Shown here one piece after another: positions 48,079-59,821 of a DNA stretch of 64,000 bases (positions are counted from its first letter, which is position 1; every line of letters begins with the position of its first letter). The translations under genes were made by a program, and so were the position numbers. Origin of the DNA: Parietaria judaica. Taxonomy: Eukaryota > Streptophyta > Magnoliopsida > Rosales > Urticaceae. The DNA lies in the NCBI GenBank assembly GCA_954871525.1, contig OX940870.1, positions 5,053,501-5,117,500 of the forward strand. Reading direction: 5' to 3'. Below the pieces are notes generated by a model, which worked only from the letters and a program-made list of their open reading frames with translations, searched no databases and had not been told where the DNA came from.

Positions 48079-50829
48079 TGTTGGAAATCGGTGGTATCAG
48101 TCCGACTTCCTTACCACGATAATAGCCTCCGAGGCGACCCGGTAACATTTAAAAAATTATTTTAAAGCGGAAAACTTGTTACCGGACCGACGACACGGAT
48201 ATCGGGTAATAATCATTTCGTTAAGATCTGATAAATATTTCGAATTTAATATTTCATAATGATTATTAATAATCTAGTCGAATAGGAAATAAATAGAAAG
48301 CAGTAAATGGTTGCATTTATTGACCCAATTCATAAGGCCGTACCTCAGTTGACGATTCCGGCTACGCGTTCTGACTTGGGCAGGGCTCCGCCGGTGCTGA
48401 GCGAAACTCCCGTGATCTTCCGGGATATTCTCCTGGACTCCTCGTACCGAAGCGTGGGCTTCGCCGGCAGGACTCCGTCGCAAAATTTAACTGACAATTC
48501 TTTAAAGCTACTAGAGACAAATATCTCCTAAGCCGAACCAGAAGAGAGATCAAACTCGCAGACCCTAGAGAGAGAGGGAGAGCTCGAGTTTTTGCTCTGG
48601 GGAAAGGTGTGAAAAATGTTTAGAATGAGCCTCCTATTTATAGGTTCAAGTTGTAACCGATTTGGAGATTTTTCCTCCCTTTATTCGAATTTATTAATTT
48701 AAATATGATTAATTATTTCAATCCAATAGTCCAGATTCAATCTCATCTAAATCCAATGGATATAATTAATCAGGGATTTAATTAAATAATAATACACGAT
48801 AAGATCAAAATATTTAATCTTATCATCATATTAATAAAATTTGAATTATATTATATATACATATTAAAATTCGAATTTGTTTATGATTATCTAGATCCAA
48901 TGGTTAAAAATAAATCTTAAACCAATCCAATGGATCAAATCAATTAGGGATAAAGTCAAATGCCCTAGGGTTTCATGAAACCCTAATTCGAACTCTTATC
49001 CATAATATTATTCGAATTATATATTATATATATAACATTAATTAATTTCTAATCCGACGGTAAAGATTAAATCTCAAAACCGATCCAACGGACACAATTA
49101 ATTAAACAAAATTCGAAATACCTAAACTTGGTCACCAAGCTTTATTTATAATTACTTTTAGGGTTTAAATCATTTATCTCAATCCAACGGTTGATATTAA
49201 ATTATAACCGATCCAATGGATTAAATTGATTTTAGGGTTTTGCCAAAAATACCAAAATATTAGGTACTTATGCCGCAAATATAAAATATCCAATTCTCAT
49301 ATTCGAATTTGGCTAGGGTTTGTATTCTCCAAACCCTAATTCGAATTTACACATGTAACTAAATATATATTTTTATTTATTAATATAAATCTTTTAATTA
49401 TTAATTAATTATTAATTAGATATTAATAATCAAATCCAAATAATTAAATTATATTAATAAAACCTGATCTCAATATCACACAATAAATGTCATGGTGCCA
49501 CACCATCATTTAAATTCGTGACATGTGATTTAATTTCATAGTTTATTGAACCGAGTCATAAACTTAGAAAATCCATAAATCACTAACCGTAAGTCTGAAT
49601 GACTTGGTTCAAAAAGCAAAGTTGCTTAGAATTTAATTTACAACAACATGGTGCTGTTATAAAATCTAAATTCTAAATTTCTTTCTATCAGTTAATTTCG
49701 TGTACCAAAATATGATACTTTTGCCACGCTGACGATAAAACTATCTGACGTCTGACACATACTTGTCAGTTTTATAAGTCGAGCCAAATGATTAAACATT
49801 ATCCAGAATGTATTTTAATCACGTACGTATCATCCGTTACGGAGCTATCCTGGGGACCATGGACCCGTATCACTTAAGCTCCAACGAACTGCTAGTTGTT
49901 CGTCAAACCTCGAAGTGATTCCACTATAGAACCGAGGCTGCACTGTTTAGTGATACGGTATATATTATTCCCTTATAACAGCAGGGTGTCCATTGATACA
50001 ATCAAATTCGGGTTATTGTCCTTTCACTTGATGACTCACACATGAGCAGGCGGTTTTTACCGTAATGCCCCTCATTGCATTTTCATCCTTGACTCAGTCA
50101 GTAATATTATGAGCAACCCACTTATGGTTTCGATTCATAAGTTACGCACGGGTACCTCTCACTTCTCACCACTGATAATCAAGGGAATCATCATGACTCT
50201 GAAGAGAGCTGTGTGATGCCCATGTCTATGATCAAGCTATCCTTACTACTGACTATCATGTTCCCAAAATAATAGTGTTGGGAGCAGCGGTAATATCTTG
50301 TGTTCTTTAACGGTTAAATCAAAGAACAATCAAGCCAGTAGCTCGGACTCATGATCACTCAGGACTTAGAACTAATATCCATTTGATCATCATTTTGTGA
50401 CTCAACTACAAGTTATCAGTGATGGTCTTATATGATAAATTCTTGAGTTTAATTCAGGTCCAGTCCAGTATGAAGACACTTCATGCTTAATGCACTTCTA
50501 GTGAGTGTAACACACACATATAATCCAGAATAGGATTGTCACTTAGTCACATTAATGACCTTACACGATTAATGGGCTCCCACCCAGTTAATCAGGTCAC
50601 GGACGTTTTAAGTTCATTTATTATGATTATTAATTCTTCCTCACATCGACTCTTTTGTGATAATAATAACATAATTGCATCCTTTATGAACTAAGGAATC
50701 AAACATTCTATTTTACTATACCAGAAACTATAATAAGATTAACATAATAAGTATCATCTTTATTCAATGACTTGTCATAATCTTTTACAAATGGATAAAT
50801 ATCTTGTTTAAGGACACATATGTCCAACA
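48079..50829 (-). mobile_element. Solo LTR, 2,751 bp, flanked by 5-bp TSD
   Basis: On the minus strand it starts TGTTGGACATATGTG and ends ATTTCCAACA, giving the classical TG...CA ends with a TGTTGG/CCAACA inverted pair. Both sides carry TTATG (48074-48078 and 50830-50834), a perfect 5-bp target duplication. A TATA box CTATAAATAG lies at 48634-48643 (minus strand), followed by a GC-richer R/U5 region to 48300. No internal retrotransposon genes are attached, so it arose by LTR-LTR recombination. The length suggests a large LTR family; Copia versus Gypsy cannot be told from the LTR. Confidence 0.92.
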
Positions 50830-50929
50830 TTATGAGTATTGAGTAGGGGGCCTTGGGCCATTGCCTCAGTCGCCTACCCCTTGGACCGGGCAAGTCTTTA
50901 CTTAATGCACAAGCTAATTAATTGCGTCG

Positions 50930-52330
50930 ACCTTGACTTTCGATTTCTTGAATGAACAAATAAATTGGTTTAGTCCAATCTGTGGAGTGTTTGTTGTTTG
51001 ACGATATTCATTCGATGCTCTCGACCTTCGCAGCTTTGAAGAGACCGTGCCAGCACTGCTGCGGGTCATATCGCAGCAAAATCGACATTCAGTATATATC
51101 AACAACATCCTGCGAAAAGTCTGCATACGAAGTCAAAAACGGGAATCTCAGTCTTCGTAATCCATGACGTATGTGACGTGAAACAAACTGATATCACACC
51201 GGAAAACATAAAAGGGAGAGCCTCCAAAATGGGAGATTTAGAGACGAGCTTATCAAATGAAACATCGGTGATAACAACACTCACGAGCGTAAGTTCTCTC
51301 AGATTAATGGAGGAGGCTATATCAACTTCACATGGAAAATGTGCCTTAGTAAGGTGAAGTAGAAACATGTGAAAGTGGGGAATCTACATGAACCAAGGTT
51401 TAAAATGTCGTTTTTGCCGATAAATTGGTTGCCATTTATAAGGATTATCGGTGGATTTTCGAGGAATATCGAAAAAAAACTACTACAACTCTAGCTTATC
51501 GTTACCGATACTTATCTATGAATTATCGACACTTATCAAGGATTATCGATGAAAACCCACTAAAATAGTTTTAAGAATATATTTACTAAGTTTACATATG
51601 TAAATAAGATATATTCTCACTGTAAAATACTCAAATAAAATCATGTCATACTCAAACAAATGTAAATAAAATCATGTCATGCTCAAACAAAAATAAAAAC
51701 AAGATTAAAAGATACTACATAATTTGATAGTACACTTAATTAACTATTTGACTTTGTGGAGATGTCCCACATAGAGAAAATATAGATGAATGAAAAATAC
51801 ACATTTGTTTGAATTTAGAAATTTCCACATGGAACAAATACAAAGAAACCAATATCATTGCTAGTATATATAAATAACAATCTCCATTTTTAAATCAAAG
51901 CAACTCAACATATCTATCTTGATACTTGGCTAGTAGGACATGCGACGTTAAACGTTTTCTTGAAAAATACATTTTTTTTTTGTTTTTTTGCATTGAAGGT
52001 ACTTTTGCCGAAAATTGTTGAAAAGTGTAAATTTATATTTGCCGATGACTACTGGCAAGACGGATAATCGACAAAACCTTGATATAAACACTCCTTATTT
52101 TAACGTCATAAAGATCAAGCTTGTTATGTGTGGAAGTATTAAGAAATTCCAGGCCACGAACATAGTGGAGAGAAAGGTCGCTATTAAATTCCAAGCCTCG
52201 AACTCCACTTCTTGGACAACACGAAAGTTCTTACCGTATATTTTTAGGGGAGAAACGACAATATTCTATGCAAATCCATAAAAACGGTCAAAGATTAACT
52301 CTACTTTACCCTCCATGATAATCTATTTCA
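50930..52330 (-). pseudogene. F-box/LRR (FBD-type) gene fragment split by a MITE
   Basis: On the minus strand 52330-52082 gives LSLHYVRGLEFLNTSTHNKL then DLYDVKIRSVY, and 51370-51100 gives SSINLRELTLVSVVITDVSF then DKLVSKSPILEALPF, the leucine-rich pattern of plant F-box/LRR/FBD proteins. The two parts are separated exactly by the hAT MITE at 51394-52081. Downstream (50930-51090) NEYRQ and FICSFKKSKVK look like the following repeat in another frame. No F-box start, frame breaks and insertion make it non-functional. Confidence 0.6.
51394..52081. mobile_element. hAT-type MITE, 688 bp
   Basis: It begins CAAGGTTTAAAATG and ends GACAAAACCTTG, so CAAGGTTT forms the terminal inverted repeat. The flanks ACATGAAC (51386-51393) and ATATAAAC (52082-52089) agree at 6 of 8 positions, consistent with an aged 8-bp hAT duplication. 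The subterminal regions carry ATTATCGA/CCGATA motifs like the hAT element at 19969. Confidence 0.8.
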
Positions 52331-52422
52331 ACAAGACAAAACCTCAATATAGAATCTTTCAAGAATATATATGAAAAAAAAAGTAAACAGATTGGTTCCC
52401 AACCCTAAACATCAAGATATAT

Positions 52423-54638
52423 TGTTGGACATATGTCTTTAAACAAGCTGTTTTATTCCATTTGTAAAAGATTATGACAAGTCTCTGAATAAAAGATGAT
52501 GCTTATTATATTGATCTTATAATAGTTTCTGGTAGAATAAAATAGAATGTTTGTTCCTTAGTTCATAAATGATACAATTATGTTATTATTATCACAACCG
52601 AGTCAATGTGAAGAAGAATTAATAATCATTATAAATGAACTTAAAATATTTGTGACCTGATTAACTGGGTGCGAGCCCATTAATCGTATAAGCTCATTAA
52701 TGTGACTAAGTGATATAATCATATTCTGGATTAACTGTGTGTCAAACTCACTAGAAGTGCATTAAGTATGAAGTGTCTTTATACTCGACTGGACCTGACT
52801 TAAACTCCGGAAGTTATCATATAAGACTGTCACTGATAACTTGGAGCTGAGTCACTAGTAGATGATCAAATGGATATTCGATCTAAGTCCTGAGTGATAT
52901 TGAGTCCGAGTTGTTGGCTTGATTGTTCTTTGATTATAACCGTTAAAGAGCACATTGTTATTGTTGTTCCCAACACTGTTGATGTACAAATTCGTCATTA
53001 TTTAATGCGACATAAAGTGCTAAGGTTGTGAATTAATTAAATTTACAAACCATGATAAAAGGCTTTAAAGAAATAAACTGGTATTCGTAAAAGCCCATTT
53101 GAGAAGCCCAAAGAGATTCTCAATCAGACCAAGAACCTACCGACATAGGCTACTCGGCCCAATGAGTTCTAAAGCCCAAATCCACTCGGTAGCAGCCCAG
53201 AAAGACGAGGGTAGAGTCGTCATATTCTCTACCCGGCATCCCATTTCAAACTCAGACGGAAGACCAGGAGCACAGAGTCAAGTCTCCAACGGGCATAATT
53301 CAAACACGACGACGAGAACGAAGTCATGGGACACGTGTAGCCAGATCGTCCATTCAACCCGGTCAGCACGGAGTGAAGACCCCTCGATTCCCGGAAGTTC
53401 AACGGGAAGAATTGAAGTCTATAAATGCCAAGCTCAAGCTCAGATCAACACACACGCACACTTACAACCTCGAGAGAATACACTGAAGAGTTTCTACCCG
53501 GCATTCTTGTCATTTTGAGATCTTATTGTGTTCTTTCTTTCTTTCTCCATTTCTTCCTACTCTCAGACGTGATCTAGCTGTCTGTAGCTATCCGTCTATG
53601 TTCATTGTCGCAATAAACTAACAGAGGAAGTAGTCAACTACCGCTTTGGGACGAACCTCTATAAAAAATCCCTCGTCTCATTTATATCGCTTATATACTT
53701 ATACATATATCGTGAGTGAACCGTGAGCTTGCAACGTGAGAGATCGAATTCCACCAAATTGCTTCATCCAAAAATATCATACACTCACAAGTCACACTTG
53801 ACTGATTGAGGTGGGAAACCACGTCAACAAACACTATTATTTGGGAACATGATAGTCAGCAGTAAGGGTAGCTTGGTCATAAACATGAGCATCACACAGC
53901 TCTCTTCAGAGTCATGATGATTCCCTTGATTGTTGGTGGTGAGAAGTAAGAGGTACCCGTGCGCAACTTATGAATCGAAACCATAAGTGAGTTACTCATG
54001 ATATTACTGACTGAGTCAAGGAGAAAAATACAATGAGAGGCAAAACGGTAAAAACCGCTTGCTCGTGTATGGATCATCAAGTGAAAGATCAATAACCCGA
54101 ATTTGATTGTATGAATGGAAACCCTGCTGTAAGAAAGGGAATAATATATATTGTATCACTAAAGAGTGTAGCCTCGATTTTATAGTGGAATTACACCGAG
54201 GTTTGACGAACATCCTAGCAGTTCGTTGGAGCTTAAGTGATACGGGTCCATTGTCCCTAGGATAGCTCCATAACGAATGATATGTACGTGATAAGAAAAT
54301 TTTGAGATGTTTAATCATTTGGCAAGACTTATAAAACTGAATCTGTGACAGACTCATATAGTTTTATCAGTAGCGTGGCAAAAGTACCATATCTTGGTAA
54401 CCAAAATTAACTGACAAAAGAAGGTAGAATTTTAATTTTATGTAAACATTAAAGTTGTCGGAAATTAAATTCTAAGAAACTTTTCTTTTGGAACCGAGTC
54501 GTTTCGATGTACGGTTTGTGATTTAGAGAATTTCTAAGTTTTTGATCGTTTCGGTAAACTATGAAATTAAATCACATGTCACGAATTTAAATGATTTTGT
54601 GACAGCATGACATTTGAATGTGTGATATTGAGGAAAAT
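52423..54638 (+). mobile_element. Partial LTR of the 48,079 family, inverted relative to it and nested
   Basis: It begins TGTTGGACATATGTC and follows the solo LTR at 50829 downward base for base with moderate divergence (shared CCATTTGTAAAAGATTATGA, GCATTAAGTATGAAGTGTCT, CGTGCGCAACTTATGAATCG). It breaks off at about 54638 after GTGTGATATTGAGG, so the promoter and 3' part are missing. Positions 52977-53829 are a later insertion. Confidence 0.9.
52977..53829 (+). mobile_element. Solo LTR, 853 bp, with 5-bp TSD, nested in the older LTR
   Basis: Starts TGTTGATGTAC and ends CCACGTCAACA, flanked on both sides by AACAC (52972-52976 and 53830-53834). A TATA-like CTATAAATG lies at 53419-53427 and an AATAAA at about 53612, a sensible U3-R-U5 order. 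The frame 53099-53518 inside it is chance. Strand follows the TATA to AATAAA order. Confidence 0.92.
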
Positions 54639-55162
54639 TATAGGGAACTTTTTATTTATTTTTCTCAAAAAAGTAGGGAAAAAATTGTAATTGGGAACTT
54701 ATAGTTATAGACAAAAATACTAACTGTTAAAATATATCTTTAGTTTCTTGATTTTACTTAGTTATGTCGTAATTAAATATTATGTGTTTCCACTAATTAG
54801 TTAATCTTATGTAATGTGCACTTATTAGTGTAATATCAGATTAGCTTAAATAATATTTCCTAAGATAGTCTTACTATCTGAAATTTTCTCCTTTAATTTG
54901 TGAGTTATTATTTTATTTTTTCAATTTACCTTCTTCTCCATGAGTGCACTGAAATTGATGTTTATAAATTCTGAAGTAATGTTTTAATTTTTTTTTAAAC
55001 GACATCAAATATTAATACGACACATTCAATGCAAAAGCAGAAATCTAAATGTCAAATTGTATTCGACCTAGAAAGAAATCATCATCAATAGATGATAAGA
55101 AGAATATTCTACCACTCCATTTAATTATGATGTATATCAAGACTCAAGAGGAATATGATTTA
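54639..55162. other. AT-rich intergenic DNA
   Basis: Nothing recognisable between the truncated LTR and the fold-back element. Confidence 0.5.
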
Positions 55163-55167
55163 TATAT

Positions 55168-56165
55168 GGGTAAACTGCGGATAATGTACTTAATGTTTGA
55201 TTTTTTGCGGATTATGTACCTAATATTTATTTTTGGCAACTAATGTACTCAATGTTTAATCCATTAGATATTTTTGGGTTTTCCGTCAGTTGACCGTTAG
55301 AGAGTTATTCTCCTCTATACGTACACTTTTCGTATTTTTGACATAACTCACTCATTTTTTGTCCAAATTTTATCCACGACCTATGGTTGGAAATATAAGA
55401 GATAGATCTAAAACTTTGATGTTTTAAGTTTTGTAAAATCAGTTTAAAAAAAAATACGAAATTTCAAATACAACATAAAAGTGGACATTAGTTACATGCA
55501 AAATATTTATTTCGAGCAAATTTTAATATACTTAATGACTTTTTATGATGAAACGTAAAAGCCAAAAGTTGTAGATAAATGCTTTATATTTCCAACGGGT
55601 GTTTATTTATAAATTTTTGACAAATAATGAGTGAGTTATGCCAAAAATATGAAAGATGTGATGTGAAATAATATTTCATATTTTTAGCATAACTCACTCG
55701 TTTTTTATTCAAAATTTATAAATAAACACCTGTTGGAAATATAGAACATTTCTCTACAACTTTATGCTTTTATGTTTCATCATAAAAAGTCATTAAGTAT
55801 ATTAAAATTTGCTCGAAACAAATATTTTGCATTAAACTAATGTCCAGTTTTACGTTGTACTTGAAATTTCGTATTTTTTTTTTTTTTAAACTGATTTTAC
55901 AAAACTTAAAACAGAAAAGTTGTAGATCTATATCCTATCTTTCCAACCATAGGTCTTGCATAAAATTTGGACAAAAAATGAGTGAGTTATGTCAAACATA
56001 CGAAAAGTGTACATATAGAGGAGGATAACTCTCTAACGGTCAACTGACGGAAAACCCAAAAATATCTAACGGATCAAACATTAGGTACATTAGCCATTGA
56101 AAATAAACATTGGGTACATAATCCACAGAAAATCAAACATTAGGTACATTAGCCGCAATTTACCC
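55168..56165. mobile_element. Fold-back (palindromic) TIR element, 998 bp
   Basis: The two halves are long inverted repeats of each other, almost to the centre near 55665. The left end GGGTAAACTGCGGATAATGT pairs with the right end ATTAGCCGCAATTTACCC; AACGGTCAACTGACGGAAAA pairs with TTTTCCGTCAGTTGACCGTT; CATAACTCACTC occurs in both orientations in each half. It is flanked by TATAT on both sides (55163-55167, 56166-56170). No coding capacity. One arm is also present at 19633-19862. Confidence 0.9.
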
Positions 56166-56170
56166 TATAT

Positions 56171-57392
56171 GTTAATTTATAATCATTATATTAACGAGCT
56201 GTTAGGCATTACGATTCGTATCTCTAATCAACTTTGAAAAATACTAGAAAATGGTTGGAAAGTGCCTCAACGACACATTAAACTATGTATCTTTTTCTTT
56301 GGTTGTACAATAACTATCAATATTATATAAACTATGTTACGATATTATATAAGTTATATAGCACCTATTTTCATTCATGATTGTGAATAAATAACATTTA
56401 TTACCCATTGTGATTGTTTTTAATAATTTTGAATTCTCAAGATCTCTAATGTATTTTTCTGTAAAAAAAAACTAAGCATTAAAACGATATTTAAACAAAT
56501 GTTGAACTCCAAATATGATTATACTTAAATGACTCCTAAAAATAGTGCATGACACGTGTCGCGTGGCATGAAGCTGTTCTTGGACAATCGGCATAACTAG
56601 TTGCGTTCTGTTCTAGTTACCTAAAAGCATAATGTTTGGCCATCCAAGTTGTCGTACTTGTGGTGTGATTTTTTTCAGCAATTGACAGCAGTCCCTCTTT
56701 ATTTTTTTAGGCAGTTTTGATGCAGTGGAAATCGAACCCACAATCTCTATTTTGAAAGTGGTGTGAAATTACCACTAGACTATTTTAGCAACCACCGCCT
56801 CTTGATTTTTTTATTATTGCAACAAGATTTACTATATTAAACGAATGTTTATTTAATCACAAATAATTTTAAAAAATATTGATTGTGTGTATTAAAATAG
56901 ATCATTTTTATAAAATTTATATAAAATAAATATTTCGTTAATAAATTCTTTAAAAAAAACATATTCCTCCATATCTTAAAAAAAATCAATTTACACGCCA
57001 CAAATGACTTACTTGAATCTTGTGTTGGATTCGGGTTACAAATTACTGGGGAGGGTAATTTAAAAAAAAATGAAGGTAAAATTAGAAGAAAATAGAATAT
57101 TCAAATAAATTTTGACACTTTTTTTTTAATTTATTTTAATTTGAGGGGACTAAAGCAGACTGATGAGGAATAGTATATTGAAAAACATGCCATTAAAAAA
57201 ATGTCACTTGTGAGCTAGATTCCGTCATCTTGTAATGGGGAGGGTATTATTATTATTGTCAAAAAACTACAATTAAGAGGAAAAATTGCACAATGTGTAA
57301 AGTGCAAGGGGCATCGTCGCAAATAACACTATTGATTTGTCGTAAGTAATTATGTAGACAAAAGTCGCGTAAGAAACTCCGAAACCCACTTC
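56171..57392. other. AT-rich intergenic DNA upstream of the GST gene
   Basis: Apart from the SINE-like piece no feature is seen. A (CT)n tract at about 57393-57415 probably lies in the GST promoter or leader. Confidence 0.5.
56713..56800 (-). mobile_element. tRNA-derived SINE fragment or tRNA relic
   Basis: On the minus strand TAGTCTAGTGGTAATTT resembles an A-box region and GGGTTCGATTTCCACTGC a B-box region, about 40 bases apart. Acceptor-stem pairing and an anticodon arm are not evident, so it is not called a tRNA gene. Confidence 0.4.
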
Positions 57393-57774
57393 ACTTCTCT
57401 CTCTCTCTCTCTCTTGTTTCCTGTCTCTTCTCTTCTTTGCCATTTTTGGCTCTTTCCAAGGTTCGACTGTTTATCTGAAGCTAGCTCTTCAGGTTTCACA
57501 CATGTTAACAAAATCTCTGTTTTCAAAGATTATTTTTTGTTTTTTTCTTGCTGTTTGTTGAATTTGTTGACTTGGTTTACAATAATATTCACCACAATTG
57601 AAGCTAAATTCATTCAATTTGAGTGTTCCATGAAGTTGTGAGTTTTCCCTTTTTGGGTCTCTGAATTTTGGTTAATGATTGTCTTGCTGTTCAATTGCAG
57701 AGCAAAACATAGTGTTCATAGAAGACTCGAAGCTGGGGGCAAAAGGGTCTTTTTTTTTAGTATTGAAGGAGGCA

Positions 57775-59036
57775 ATGCAGCTTCATCACCATCCGTACTC
57801 TCTGAACAGCCAAAGGGTGAGGCTGGCGTTGGAAGAGAAGGGCATCGATTACACGTCGTTCCACGTCAATCCCGTCACGGGAAAGAACCTGGACGCCTCG
57901 TTCTTCAGGATGAACCCGGTCGCCAAATTGCCCGTTTTTCAGAACGGGGCTCACGTTATCTTCGACACCATTGATATAATCCTGTATGCTTTCGGATTCG
58001 TTTAAACTCGTTCTTCATTTTGCTCGTGTGAAAAAGCCCGGTCTTGGATTTAGGCAAGCAGTGATTAGGTGTTTTTGTGTAGGAATATAGTGATCCTGCT
58101 AGATTATGAACACCATCTAATTGATTACTTGTTAGAAATTCATTAAGTTAGTAATATTTGGTGTCAACGACTTTATTTATGCTTATTTCAGCTTTAGGGT
58201 TTGGGCCCGGCCAATAAGTTATGATCTAAATGAATGAGAAAAACATCCGATAACTATACGATAAATTTGTTGTAGTAACTTTCTCGCTGGGGTTTAGTAG
58301 AGATGGTTGAGAGAAGGGGAGTTTTTCGGTCTAGTCCTGTGACGAGATCCTCAAAAAAACCGAGAATTTGTCTTTCGAAAACCATCTTTTATCTTTCTCT
58401 TTGGAATGAAGGGTGTAAGAAGCTTCTTTGATTCTTTCTAGGTACGTCGAGAGAATTGCTCTGGTCTCTTCAGGCGGCGATAACGTCGTCTCTAGCAACC
58501 GAGAAATCATCGAGTGGATGCAGAGGATTCAAGAATGGAACCCGAAATTCTTCACGCTCGCCCACATCCCCGAACAGTACCGCGACTACGTTTCCAAGTT
58601 CATACGCCGCGTGATCATCGCCCGGATGGCCGAGTCGCCCGATCTCGCGAGCGCTTACCATCGCAAGCTGAGAGAAGCATATGAGACGGAGGAGAAGCTG
58701 AAAAGCAAAGACGTGTTGGAGCAGAGCAAGGAAGACCTGAATGCCCTTCTGAACGAGGTCGAAGCCCAGCTTAACGAGACAGCGTTTTTGGTCGGGGAAG
58801 AGTTCACCATGGCAGATGTGATGCTCATCCCTGTGCTTTCGCGCTTGGCACTCTTGGACTTGGAGGACGAGTTTATAAGCTGCAGGCCGAACGTGGCGGA
58901 GTATTGGGTTTTGGTTCAGCAGAGGCCGAGTTACAAGAAGGTTATCGGGAAACATTTTAACGGGTGGAAGAAGTACAAGACGTTGCTCAAAACTTGGTGC
59001 TTCGTTCGGTTCCGAACAATGCTGAGAAAATTTTGA
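57775..59036 (+). CDS. TCHQD: Glutathione S-transferase, TCHQD class
   Basis: Exons 57775-57983 and 58442-59036, joined in phase 2 (ATC CT|G TAC), encode 267 residues, matching the 266 of Arabidopsis TCHQD. The ATG at 57775 (MQLHHHPYSLNSQRVRLALE) fits; upstream codons in the same frame belong to the leader, and a leader intron ending TTCAATTGCAG at 57700 is likely. Residues 1-75 form the thioredoxin-like GSH-binding half, with Ser10 the probable catalytic serine in PYSLNS and NPVAKLPVFQNG before the cis-Pro loop. The rest is the helical domain, with EEFTMADVMLIPVLSRLALL and RPSYKKVIGKHFNGWKKY. The class is named for similarity to tetrachloro-hydroquinone dehalogenases. It conjugates or reduces electrophiles with glutathione; the natural substrate is unknown. 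Confidence 0.95.
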
Positions 59037-59724
59037 AAAAATGTGTGTTGGTTTGAGTTTGTGCATAAAGTGTTTGGCATTTTCTTCTTCCTTTTAGTTG
59101 GAGGAGATGCATATGAAGCTGGGATTGGTTTTGGAGATGTAATAAAAAGTGAATAGACCAGTTTTTCTAGTCTTTATTTTCACAAGAATAATAATAAAAA
59201 AGAGGAAAATGTAATATATTATGTATCTTCTTATTTAATATGTATAAAATATTCATATTTGTGTCCCTTAATAATTTATAGTTAGTTATCAACATGTTTT
59301 CCGGTGTCAATCCAACCTACTATGATGAATATGAAATTTTAATTCCGTATTTTAAAATTCCAAAAACAATATTTTGAAATTTTAGTTAAAAAAAAAAAAA
59401 ACTTGTCATTCCGAAAAACAACTCTATAATAAACTCAAACCAAATCATAAGGTCGATATAGTCAGTAGTACACTATTATTGCAAATTTGCATATGTATTT
59501 TTTTTTTTACGTATGTTAGTGTGTGAACATTAGACAAGACGCAAAAATGAAGCAAAACGCACTTAAAAAATTAACTTATTCATTTCTGTGAAATATATTT
59601 CATCAATTGTTTCAACTTGTGTGATCATGTTACATAAAGCTCGAAGAAAGTGGCTTCCTCTGTGGGTTAGGATTTAGCTTCAAGTCCTGACATTGAATGC
59701 AATTTCCATTCAAAATGAACCCAT

Positions 59725-59758
<34 letters not shown>

Positions 59759-59821
59759 TCCTAAAAAAGAATTGGGAAATACAAAGCAAGAAAAAGAGCA
59801 AGCAAGAGCTCTTCCTGAAAA
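59037..59821. other. Intergenic between two converging genes
   Basis: 3' ends of the GST gene and the SDG8-type gene face each other. An (AAT)n microsatellite lies at 59725-59758. No gene seen. Confidence 0.6.
59725..59758. repeat. (AAT)n microsatellite
   Basis: About eleven AAT units, 65 bp beyond the SDG8-type stop codon. Confidence 0.95.

Noticed and set aside
53099..53518. 139-residue frame at 53.1-53.5 kb
   Set aside because: It lies wholly inside the U3/R part of the 853-bp solo LTR and has no family motif.
48079..54638. The two large LTRs as the two ends of one retrotransposon
   Set aside because: They are in opposite orientation, each ends within unrelated flanks, one has its own TSD, and the DNA between them holds an F-box pseudogene and a MITE instead of gag-pol.
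56713..56800. True tRNA gene on the minus strand
   Set aside because: A- and B-box-like words are present, but I cannot pair an acceptor stem or find an anticodon loop, so it was listed only as a SINE or tRNA relic.
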